Shown: piece after piece, positions 1 to 5,828 of the stretch
How positions within the stretch are numbered: position 1 is the stretch's first letter
Layout of the letters: each line of letters opens with the position of its first letter
Assembly: GCA_002168195.1 (NCBI GenBank)
Contig: NHBP01000056.1
Location: 1-8,188, forward strand
DNA: 8,188 bases
Origin: Planctomycetaceae bacterium TMED10
GTDB taxonomy: Bacteria; Planctomycetota; Planctomycetia; Pirellulales; UBA7805
Direction of reading: 5' to 3'
Made by a program: the position numbers and the translations under genes
The notes under the pieces: generated by a model
The model's input: only the letters and a program-made list of their open reading frames with translations
Databases searched by the model: none
Told to the model about the DNA's origin: nothing

Positions 1-424
1 CCTGTTTGTCCGGTTGCACCGGTGGGTCAAACGCAATTTCCAGGCCCTCGTTGGTCAGTTCATAGCCGGCCAGGGCCACATTGGCTTTGATCTCTTTGAT
101 GTTTAAATCGACAGCCCCCAGGGTGAGCTCCCGCAGCGGGCGGGCGATCGGTGTAAACGTCAGCACACATTGACCGGTGACCGTGCGAGCCTTGAGGTCG
201 GGAGTGACATCCAAACGCAGATGCTGAAGATCGACTTTCCGATCGGGTGCGTACTGCCTGCCGCTGGCACTCGGCTTGAGTTGATTGATAAAGTCGAATG
301 GAGGACGACAATAGCGACAGGCGCGCATTTGTTCAAGCGTTGTTTCTTCACCCGAAGATGGTTGGAGTGGACATGAAAAGCAGACCATCGTAATCAGGAA
401 CGCGAACAGAAATCGAAGCGACAT
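1..424 (-). CDS. M1-family metallopeptidase, N-terminal part (runs off the left edge)
   Basis: Open frame from ATG at 424-422 to the window edge, 141 codons visible, C-terminal part missing. Residues 1-25 have a basic start and a hydrophobic stretch (LRFLFAFLITMVCF), a likely Sec signal peptide. From about residue 61 the sequence RKVDLQHLRLDVTPDLKART, followed by VTGQCVLTF, resembles the N-terminal beta-domain of M1 (aminopeptidase N-like) zinc peptidases. The catalytic HEXXH and GAMEN motifs would lie beyond the edge, so activity cannot be judged. A CRYC motif at residues 36-39, just after the signal peptide, is a possible disulfide or metal site. AGAGG sits 5 bases before the ATG. The gene is separated from the preceding PEP-CTERM gene by about 200 bases with a terminator, so it probably has its own promoter. 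The family call rests on the N-domain pattern only. Confidence 0.75.
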   Translation of the reverse strand, partial: MSLRFLFAFLITMVCFSCPLQPSSGEETTLEQMRACRYCRPPFDFINQLKPSASGRQYAPDRKVDLQHLRLDVTPDLKARTVTGQCVLTFTPIARPLRELTLGAVDLNIKEIKANVALAGYELTNEGLEIAFDPPVQPDKQ

Positions 425-467
425 AGGAGCCTCTGCGAAGGGGAAAGGGTGTCGTGAGCAGCTTTCC

Positions 468-496
468 AGTATCGCTGCTTATCGGGTCAGAGGCAA
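468..496 (-). promoter_or_regulatory. Candidate promoter of the M1 peptidase gene
   Basis: On the minus strand TTGCCT (491-496) and GATACT (468-473) are separated by 17 bases, each matching 4 of 6 bases of the sigma-70 consensus. They lie about 45-70 bases upstream of the ATG at 424. The GATACT lies in the loop of an inverted repeat (AGCAGC 457-462, GCTGCT 474-479). Promoter consensus in Planctomycetota is poorly known, so this is only a candidate. Confidence 0.3.
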
Positions 497-550
497 GTTA
501 GCAGAGGAACCGCCGGGGGAGCCGGTTAAACAAGGAAACAAAGAGAAGAC

Positions 551-584
551 AAAAAGAAAGCCCGGCCGATTTCTCGGTCGGGCT
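551..584 (-). terminator. Rho-independent terminator after PEP-CTERM gene A
   Basis: Read on the minus strand, arms at 584-574 and 569-559 form an 11-base stem with one A/C mismatch and a four-base loop (GAAA). TTCTTTTTG follows directly. It lies 38 bases beyond the stop codon of PEP-CTERM gene A. The U-rich tail exists only in the minus direction. Confidence 0.8.
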
Positions 585-622
585 CGAAGCTCAAAAGAAG
601 ATTAATAAGTTTGCAGGCCGAA

Positions 623-1597
623 TTATTTACGGCGACGAAGCATGAGGAGACCGATCGCACCACCAAGCATCAACAAGGCTGCTGCCGGCTCCGGCACAAT
701 CGTGCCGTTCCGCAGCGCGGTAAAATCCTGTGTGATCGTTCCTGCCGACCAGACGTTGGGCGCACCGAAGCTGCTGCTTGTCCCATCATTGTAATCGTTT
801 TTATTGAGATATGGTGTGGGGTCGGCCTCCAGCTTGGCCATTTCCTTGGAGCTTATTCCACCGAAATCGTCTTCGACGACCGAAAAGACTTCCACATCGG
901 AGGCATCAAAGATATGGAAGTGCATGTCATTATTGCCAACGGAAAAATTACCTGCACCATCGCCGTCCACATTGGTCTGCGTGGTGACAAGGGGTGAACC
1001 GGCTGTTGCTTCCTCAAGCGTGCTGACGTGAATCCACCAGTCATCACTACTCGGATCGAAGCTCGTGTCGGTGGAAAGATCGATCGTTGCTTCGAACGAA
1101 CCGTCGACCTGATCCGGATGCGTGAAATTACGCTCACCACTTCCGCTGTCCGTCGTGTCCACTTGAATGAATTGCTGCTCGCTGAAGGTAATGATCGTTC
1201 CAGCCTGCAAGTTACCCCAAACGACGTCATTCGCAAATTCGATAATCCCTTGGTCGATGGTTCCATCGCCATACCAGAGATCGGTTCCATCGCCACCGTC
1301 GGAGCCTTCTTCGACCCAACGGATTTCCCAGCCCCGCATATCGACGTTTTGTCCGGTGACGACCAATTCAAACCAATTGCCACCATTGCCTTGCACGCGA
1401 CCATCGGGCATGCCAGCAAACGATGCAAAGTAATCATCACCTTTTGAGGAATCGACGTAGTCGGTTCCATCAATGTACTTGCCACTGCTGATGGCGTTGT
1501 ACTCGTTCATGATGACGGGGTAAGAGTTTGCAAGCACTGTGGTGGGGATAGCGAACAACAAGCTCGCCACAATTGCCCCGATAAAATTTTTGATCAT
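623..1597 (-). CDS. PEP-CTERM protein A, lamin-tail-like exported protein
   Basis: 324 residues. Signal peptide at 1-23 (MIKNF, hydrophobic core, ending VLAN). The C-terminus is a full PEP-CTERM sorting signal: VPEP at 301-304, a hydrophobic segment at 305-320, then RRRK. Such proteins are cleaved and anchored by exosortase; none is in this window. The body contains WFELVV (75-80) and DMRGWEIRW (86-94), in the pattern of lamin-tail-like beta domains, and many Asp/Gly residues that may bind calcium. No catalytic motif was recognised. It is a paralogue of the protein at 4750-5631: residues 67-94 match 56-83 there at 26 of 28 positions. This copy carries an extra segment around 142-170. The ATG at 1597 was chosen because a signal peptide follows it and GAGG lies 11 bases upstream; the 61 further in-frame codons upstream run through the promoter block. 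Confidence 0.88.
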   Translation of the reverse strand: MIKNFIGAIVASLLFAIPTTVLANSYPVIMNEYNAISSGKYIDGTDYVDSSKGDDYFASFAGMPDGRVQGNGGNWFELVVTGQNVDMRGWEIRWVEEGSDGGDGTDLWYGDGTIDQGIIEFANDVVWGNLQAGTIITFSEQQFIQVDTTDSGSGERNFTHPDQVDGSFEATIDLSTDTSFDPSSDDWWIHVSTLEEATAGSPLVTTQTNVDGDGAGNFSVGNNDMHFHIFDASDVEVFSVVEDDFGGISSKEMAKLEADPTPYLNKNDYNDGTSSSFGAPNVWSAGTITQDFTALRNGTIVPEPAAALLMLGGAIGLLMLRRRK

Positions 1598-1608
1598 TAG
1601 TCTGGTTT

Positions 1609-1618
1609 CCTCGCTCTT
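1609..1618 (-). promoter_or_regulatory. Ribosome binding region with conserved AAGAGCGAGG
   Basis: AAGAGCGAGG ends 11 bases before the ATG at 1597. GAGG is the likely Shine-Dalgarno core. The same ten bases precede the starts at 4498 and 5631, and this fixes the start of PEP-CTERM gene A at 1597 rather than at the upstream in-frame ATG. Confidence 0.7.
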
Positions 1619-1650
1619 AAGACCTTGGGTTCGTAGAAACCCCTGGGTGG

Positions 1651-1700
1651 GGTGAAATGACCCTATTTTTCTATCCCGAGACGGTGAAGAAAAAATAAAG
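1651..1700 (-). promoter_or_regulatory. Pho-box-like promoter block of PEP-CTERM gene A
   Basis: On the minus strand: CTTTAT (1695-1700) and CTTCAC (1684-1689) with starts 11 bases apart, 10 bases, TAGAAA (1668-1673) as a -10 candidate, 6 bases, then GTCATTTCACC (1651-1661), where the transcript would begin. The layout is identical base for base in spacing to the blocks at 4535-4584 and 5670-5719. The two boxes are the weakest of the three copies. The 53-base stretch between the block and the ATG is longer than in the other two genes. Confidence 0.6.
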
Positions 1701-1776
1701 ATAGAGCGCAGGAAAGATGAATTTATCTGATTTATGAATCGAGCGAATTGCGACACAAACGGCAAGACATCCGCAA

Positions 1777-3393
1777 TCAAGAAGCGGCAAGCTGTCCACC
1801 ACCGCGGACTTCAAATAACCGGGTTGTTCCACTGACTTCGAAGGCGACGAGCAGCAGTGGTTTCCCGGTCGGTGATTGGCTTGCCGGAATAAAGGCCATC
1901 GTTTCAGGTCCCAAATCATCCTGCTCTGATTGACCCGAACTATCTTTCTTTGCCTTTCTGCCAGAGAACATATTCAATAGGAACGGCTGCTTGGGGTCCG
2001 TGACGTCGTAGATGGCAATCACACTGGCTCGCTCAAGGGCGATAAAGGCCAGAGTACGGTCATCGACTTTGCCCACGGTGATTCCCTCCGGTTCCGGGCC
2101 TCGTTTGTGACTCCGGTCATCCATCTCGGCATTACGATCATGGCTTGAGTTGAAGTGGGCCGGCCACCGCCGGGCAACTTCTCTCTCCAGTCGGTCGCCA
2201 CTGTCGAAAACCAGCGTGCCGTCCGCCGAACGAATCGAAAATGACCGTCCTCCGAAACTTAACAACCGATCCGGATAGCGGGCACGATCGACTTCCGAGA
2301 CCGAAACTTCTAATCTGGAGAGTCGTTTTTGATCTTGCTTGGAAATTGCCTTGGTTAGTTTTGTCTTGCCTGCTTTTTTGACCTCGCTGTGACCACGGTA
2401 GTCACGCGGGTCCCCTTCATCGGCAGTTAAAAGATAGATTTCGCCATCGACTTGCATCGTCGCAATCGCATCGGGCTGATAAAGGCCCCAAACAGGCGCA
2501 GTTTCAATTTTGATACAACCCTTTTTATTTTTTCCATCGCAGTCGCTCACATCCATGGCATTGCCTTTGGCCCCATGGTTTTTCAGGCCGCAGGTGAAAA
2601 TCCGCGAAATTTTTCGATTGCCGATATCAAGCATCGCAATGGCATTGTTCTCCTGCAGGGTGATCCAAGCATGTTTGGCGTCCGGGGCAATCGCAATGTA
2701 CTCGGGTTCTAAATCTTCAGCCACCGTTGCCCGTTTGTCAGCATGTTTTTTACTCGGCCCGCAGATGCGAACGCCTTGAGCGATCAATTGATCTCGCTGT
2801 GAATTAAATGACTCAAAGCCGACCATTGTGAGTTCCGGTTTCACATCTGCACCCCGCCAGTGAATCAGGCTGATTGATCCCGGAGGGTCGATATCATAAT
2901 CCTTATTGGGCTGCCCTTCATTGGCGACCAGTACGGTTTTCTGATCGGGTGCGATACAAACCATATCGGGATTGGCACCCACCTCGAGTTGCTCAAGTAC
3001 ATTGCCGCTCGCAGGATCAAGAAAGAGCAGTTTACCTTTATTCGTTTCTCGCGGCGCGGCGACAGCAACGGCTAAGAATGCATCACATACCGCCAGACTA
3101 TTGGGCTGCCCCGTTTTGGATATATCCCAGCGTGCGATCAGTTCACCTGTTTTTAAATCAAGCACATCGACGCAATCTTCATCTGCATTGGTCACATACA
3201 CTCGGCCTTGTTGAGGCAAGCAGGCGACGACCTCCGCCGCGCTTTTGTCGAATCGGCCATGGGCATGCGACCAAAGAGGGTGCAGGGTCACCGATGATTC
3301 ACCCAAAAGATACGATGGCAATGTCAGCCATACGAGCAGCAACACAGTGAAAGGTGCGGCAGATCGGGTTGAACGATTCAATCGTCGACACAT
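1777..3393 (-). CDS. Choice-of-anchor I family exported beta-propeller-like protein
   Basis: 538 residues. A basic N-terminus and hydrophobic stretch (residues 15-31, FTVLLLVWLTLPSYLLG) give a signal peptide. The body has the hallmark segments of choice-of-anchor I proteins in order: VANEGQPNKDYDIDPPGS (156-173), AEDLEPEYIA (225-234), LQENNAIAMLD (246-256), QPDAIATM (306-313), TADEGDPRDYRGHSE (323-337), FGGRSFSI (380-387), VFDSGD (395-400), FNSSHDRN (414-421), GPEPEGITVGK (432-442), DLGPETMAFI (493-502) and FEVSGTTRLFEV (518-529). Family members are secreted and propeller-like; their activity is not established, although some are named after phosphatases. No PEP-CTERM, LPXTG or type IX tail was found, so the protein may stay periplasmic or be released. 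It follows DUF1559 by 55 bases and may share its transcript. AAGGGA lies 9 bases before the ATG. Confidence 0.85.
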   Translation of the reverse strand: MCRRLNRSTRSAAPFTVLLLVWLTLPSYLLGESSVTLHPLWSHAHGRFDKSAAEVVACLPQQGRVYVTNADEDCVDVLDLKTGELIARWDISKTGQPNSLAVCDAFLAVAVAAPRETNKGKLLFLDPASGNVLEQLEVGANPDMVCIAPDQKTVLVANEGQPNKDYDIDPPGSISLIHWRGADVKPELTMVGFESFNSQRDQLIAQGVRICGPSKKHADKRATVAEDLEPEYIAIAPDAKHAWITLQENNAIAMLDIGNRKISRIFTCGLKNHGAKGNAMDVSDCDGKNKKGCIKIETAPVWGLYQPDAIATMQVDGEIYLLTADEGDPRDYRGHSEVKKAGKTKLTKAISKQDQKRLSRLEVSVSEVDRARYPDRLLSFGGRSFSIRSADGTLVFDSGDRLEREVARRWPAHFNSSHDRNAEMDDRSHKRGPEPEGITVGKVDDRTLAFIALERASVIAIYDVTDPKQPFLLNMFSGRKAKKDSSGQSEQDDLGPETMAFIPASQSPTGKPLLLVAFEVSGTTRLFEVRGGGQLAAS

Positions 3394-3413
3394 GATATCA
3401 GATCCCTTGATAT
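3394..3413 (-). promoter_or_regulatory. Small hairpin carrying the ribosome binding site
   Basis: On the minus strand ATATCA and TGATAT form a six-base stem, with AGGGATC in the loop, ending one base before the ATG at 3393. The Shine-Dalgarno sequence is thus displayed in or next to the loop. The stem is short and AT-only apart from one pair, so the effect may be weak. Confidence 0.3.
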
Positions 3414-3448
3414 TCGAGGTGAAATTTAGTGATTCGATTGCGGTGCGG

Positions 3449-4498
3449 CTAATCCTTGAGAAAACTCATATCAACGCCTTCCCGCCCGTCCTTGCTTGCC
3501 ATTGCCAACAGAACGTCCAGTTGCGTCTCAGAGGATACATGGTGCACCGAGTTGTCAGCCATTAACAAGTTGACGCCATCTGGGTGGTCGGCAAACATAT
3601 CCTGATCATCCCAAGCACCATCAAAATCATCATCCAGATGGCAGGGACATTTCTGCGTTTGCCCGTCGAGCGGTTCTCCCGGAATGCAGTTGATCATATG
3701 ACGCAGGGAAGAAACATTTTTTCCACTGGCCCATGCCGCATCCTCGCCATCCGCGCGACCGGTGCATTCACCGATCAGTAATGTCCGCGATGTGCCATCA
3801 ATAATTTTTCGGGCTCGAACCGGAAGCATCAGATAGTCGTCGTCATTGGTCGGGTCTCCCCCCGCGACGAGAATCTTCTGGTTTGTGGTATCAATATCCG
3901 CATCCTTCAGTGAGGTCATCACGCCGCGATTAATGCCATAGGGTTGTCCCGAGGGATGGAGCCATTCATCGCGAGGACCTTTGAAAGCCAGATAATCAAT
4001 CACACCCATGCCATGATTGTTGCGCATGTTGGCCGGTCCGCCACGAAAGGAGTGTAACGTTTGGGAACTCGGACACGTATAAATAGGAATCAGATCACTG
4101 GCTGGTCCATTGTTGGTCGCATCCTGGTCGCCCTTCACGATTAAGTTTGGAGCTTCGTCCAGATCTTTTGTGAAATCAAATTGATCGTAAAGATCCTGCC
4201 TTTCGATATAGGGGAGCATGAACAGTGACCAGCCAATTTTTTCACCATCCGATTCAAACCGCCTTTGTCCGGGCGGGTAATAGCCACGCTGCGTCAGATG
4301 AATATTCACGCCAAGCCCGATTTGCCGAAGGTTATTGCCGCACTTGATACGATTGGCGGATTCTTTCACCTGACCAAGAGCTGGTAGCAGCAGCGCTACA
4401 AGGATACCGATGATGGCAATCACTACCAGTAATTCCACGAGAGTAAAACCTCGCAAAGACCGACTCGTTGTTTTTAGAAATTCTGATTTTTGGCGCAC
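3449..4498 (-). CDS. DUF1559 (SBP_bac_10-type) pseudopilin-like protein
   Basis: 349 residues, starting with GTG. The N-terminus is a type IV pilin/pseudopilin signal: RG17 followed by [22 protein letters not shown], with Glu22 at position +5 after the cleavage site, so a prepilin peptidase should cut after Gly17 and methylate Phe18. The remainder is the DUF1559 domain: an NLRQIGLG segment (56-63), a YTCPSS segment (140-145), [11 protein letters not shown] (234-244) and the C-terminal [18 protein letters not shown] (305-322), close to the usual H-x-GG-x-N-x4-DGS ending. The family is greatly expanded in Planctomycetota; its role (surface fibre or secretion-related pseudopilin) is not settled. 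The GTG start is supported by GAGGG 8 bases upstream and by the conserved AAGAGCGAGG leader. It is flanked by PEP-CTERM gene B upstream and the choice-of-anchor I gene downstream. Confidence 0.93.
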   Translation of the reverse strand: MRQKSEFLKTTSRSLRGFTLVELLVVIAIIGILVALLLPALGQVKESANRIKCGNNLRQIGLGVNIHLTQRGYYPPGQRRFESDGEKIGWSLFMLPYIERQDLYDQFDFTKDLDEAPNLIVKGDQDATNNGPASDLIPIYTCPSSQTLHSFRGGPANMRNNHGMGVIDYLAFKGPRDEWLHPSGQPYGINRGVMTSLKDADIDTTNQKILVAGGDPTNDDDYLMLPVRARKIIDGTSRTLLIGECTGRADGEDAAWASGKNVSSLRHMINCIPGEPLDGQTQKCPCHLDDDFDGAWDDQDMFADHPDGVNLLMADNSVHHVSSETQLDVLLAMASKDGREGVDMSFLKD

Positions 4499-4507
4499 TT
4501 GATATGC

Positions 4508-4517
4508 CCTCGCTCTT
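4508..4517 (-). promoter_or_regulatory. Ribosome binding region with conserved AAGAGCGAGG
   Basis: AAGAGCGAGG, followed by G, ends 9 bases before the GTG at 4498. It is identical to the elements before both PEP-CTERM genes and supports the GTG as the true start. Confidence 0.7.
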
Positions 4518-4534
4518 ACCTTGTATTGGCTTGC

Positions 4535-4584
4535 GGTGAAATGACGGCAATACTCTAGGGTTAATACATGAAGGAAAGATGAAG
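4535..4584 (-). promoter_or_regulatory. Pho-box-like promoter block of the DUF1559 gene
   Basis: On the minus strand: two perfect CTTCAT boxes (4579-4584 and 4568-4573) 11 bases apart, 10 bases, TAGAGT (4552-4557) as a -10 candidate, 6 bases, then GTCATTTCACC (4535-4545). In the E. coli phoA promoter, as I recall it, the second half of the Pho box also ends 10 bases before the -10. The predicted start of transcription lies 36-48 bases before the GTG. Confidence 0.65.
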
Positions 4585-4647
4585 TTCAGGTATACGCTTC
4601 GTTAATTCATTTTTTGTGTTGAAAATGCGTAGTTTGCATCAAAGACA

Positions 4648-4683
4648 GAGGGGAACTCACCAAAATATTGGCAAGTTCCCCTC
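4648..4683 (-). terminator. Hairpin after PEP-CTERM gene B, possible terminator
   Basis: Arms 4683-4668 and 4663-4648 form a 16-base stem with a four-base loop. In minus-strand RNA every position pairs (two as G-U); in plus-strand RNA two positions mismatch, which ties the structure to the PEP-CTERM gene B transcript, 66 bases beyond its stop codon. The following bases, TGTCTTTG, are only weakly U-rich, so termination may be incomplete, or the hairpin may protect the 3' end of the message. Confidence 0.6.
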
Positions 4684-4749
4684 AATGTCATCTCACAAAA
4701 GGCCCGAAAGAGAGTCAAGCAATCTTTAGAGCCGCAAAGATTTAACCTC

Positions 4750-5631
4750 TTAACCTCGACGACGAAGTCCGAGCAGGCCACATGCTCCAAAGAGCATCAA
4801 AAGAGCAGCCGTCGGTTCCGGAACGGCTGCACCACCACGGAGAGCCGAAAAGTCCTGCGTTAATGTACCGCCACTCCAACTGTTTGCGGCACCAAAGGTG
4901 CTGCTGGTTCCATCGTTGTAGAACCCGCCATTGTCTTCTCCTAGGCCAACAATCGAAGTGGATGGGTCGCCCTCCAGTTTTGCAACCTCCTTGGAGCTGA
5001 TTTTTTCGTCGACCGAATCTTCACCGACCCGAAAAATTTCCACATCGGATGCATCATAAATGGCCCAAAGTTGGTCATCATTCCCGACGGAAAACTCACC
5101 AGCCACGCCACTGTTGTTATTCACAGCAGTGATCAGGGGACTGCCTTGTGAAGCTTCGTCCAGCGTACTGACGTGCATCCACCAATCGCTGACACCATCA
5201 AAGCTCATATCTGTTGAGAGATCAAACACGTCAGCCGATGTCTGCTCACTGATGGTGATAATCGTTCCTGCCTGGAGATTGCTCCAAGCCGCATCGTTAC
5301 TGAAAGTGAGGATTCCCTGGTCGACAGTGCCGTCGCCATACCAGTGATCGGTACCATCGCCATCTTCGACCTTTTCTTCGGCCCAGCGAATTTCCCAGCC
5401 CCGCATGTCTACGTTTTGGGCCGTGACAACAAGCTCAAACCAGTTGCCACCATTTCCTTGAATACGACCGAAATAGGAATCAGCTTTGGTTGACTCCGCG
5501 AAGTCGTCACCGTCTAGATACTTGCTGGAACCAACGGCGTTCCATTCATTAACAATAACATCCGCCGCAAAAGCAGCGGGACTTGCCAGCACACCAAGGG
5601 CTAGCAGACACGCAAATACAGTATTCTTCAT
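4750..5631 (-). CDS. PEP-CTERM protein B, lamin-tail-like exported protein
   Basis: 293 residues. Signal peptide at 1-22 (MKNTVFACLLALGVLASPAAFA). The C-terminal sorting signal is VPEP at 270-273, a hydrophobic segment at 274-289 and RRRG, so exosortase-dependent anchoring is expected. The core has WFELVV (64-69) and DMRGWEIRW (75-83), in a lamin-tail-like pattern, then WYGDGT (97-102), the tryptophan-rich SDWWMHVSTL (148-157) and NDGTSSTFGA (239-248). These segments recur in the same order in the paralogue at 623-1597, which has an extra segment of about 28 residues near its middle. No known active site was seen; a structural, adhesive or scaffold role is possible but unproven. The ATG is preceded by AAGAGCGAGG and an upstream Pho-box-like block. 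The gene is monocistronic or ends at the hairpin at 4648-4683. Confidence 0.88.
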   Translation of the reverse strand: MKNTVFACLLALGVLASPAAFAADVIVNEWNAVGSSKYLDGDDFAESTKADSYFGRIQGNGGNWFELVVTAQNVDMRGWEIRWAEEKVEDGDGTDHWYGDGTVDQGILTFSNDAAWSNLQAGTIITISEQTSADVFDLSTDMSFDGVSDWWMHVSTLDEASQGSPLITAVNNNSGVAGEFSVGNDDQLWAIYDASDVEIFRVGEDSVDEKISSKEVAKLEGDPSTSIVGLGEDNGGFYNDGTSSTFGAANSWSGGTLTQDFSALRGGAAVPEPTAALLMLFGACGLLGLRRRG

Positions 5632-5641
5632 TAGTTCGTTA

Positions 5642-5651
5642 CCTCGCTCTT
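5642..5651 (-). promoter_or_regulatory. Ribosome binding region with conserved AAGAGCGAGG
   Basis: AAGAGCGAGG ends 10 bases before the ATG at 5631. It is identical to the copies at 1609-1618 and 4508-4517, with GAGG as the Shine-Dalgarno core. Confidence 0.7.
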
Positions 5652-5669
5652 TCTGAGTGTGAACGGTAG

Positions 5670-5719
5670 GGTGAAATGACTCGGTGAGTCTAAAAGCACT
5701 AGATGAAGGGTTTATGAAG
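5670..5719 (-). promoter_or_regulatory. Pho-box-like promoter block of PEP-CTERM gene B
   Basis: On the minus strand: two perfect CTTCAT boxes (5714-5719 and 5703-5708) 11 bases apart, 10 bases, TAGACT (5687-5692) as a -10 candidate, 6 bases, then GTCATTTCACC (5670-5680). The first unit, CTTCATAAACC, comes close to an E. coli-type Pho half site. The gap between the sulfatase stop (5829) and this block holds a TCGAATTCGA palindrome but no convincing terminator. Confidence 0.65.
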
Positions 5720-5828
5720 CGTGCGCATCTAATTGTGTTAAAAATGATGCGAAGACCCCTAACTCGAATTCGATGGGGGATTGCTACAACAATCCGGGCC
5801 CAGAAACCATGAAGAGGCGAAATACGGG

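Noticed and set aside
11..19. Lipoprotein signal in the M1 peptidase N-terminus (Cys15 and Cys18)
   Set aside because: Residues before each Cys do not fit the lipobox (no small residue at -1 with Leu/Val at -3 in register), so an ordinary signal peptide is the better reading.
1028..1447. Plus-strand open frames, the longest about 139 codons, opposite PEP-CTERM A and other genes
   Set aside because: They mirror well-supported minus-strand genes, lack ribosome binding sites and resemble no protein family.
1595..1780. In-frame ATG at 1780 that would lengthen PEP-CTERM A by 61 residues
   Set aside because: The extension crosses the promoter block and has no signal peptide at its start; the ATG at 1597 has both a signal peptide and the conserved ribosome binding region.
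3418..3425. A fourth copy of the leader element (ATTTCACC on the minus strand) before the choice-of-anchor I gene
   Set aside because: Only eight bases match, and neither TAGANN nor CTTCAT boxes occur at the expected distances, nor does AAGAGCGAGG precede this start.
5765..5800. Terminator after the sulfatase (CCCC and GGGG around a TCGAATTCGA palindrome)
   Set aside because: The outer pairing is only four bases with a long interior and there is no adjacent U-tract; the palindrome alone contains an EcoRI-like site that can arise by chance.
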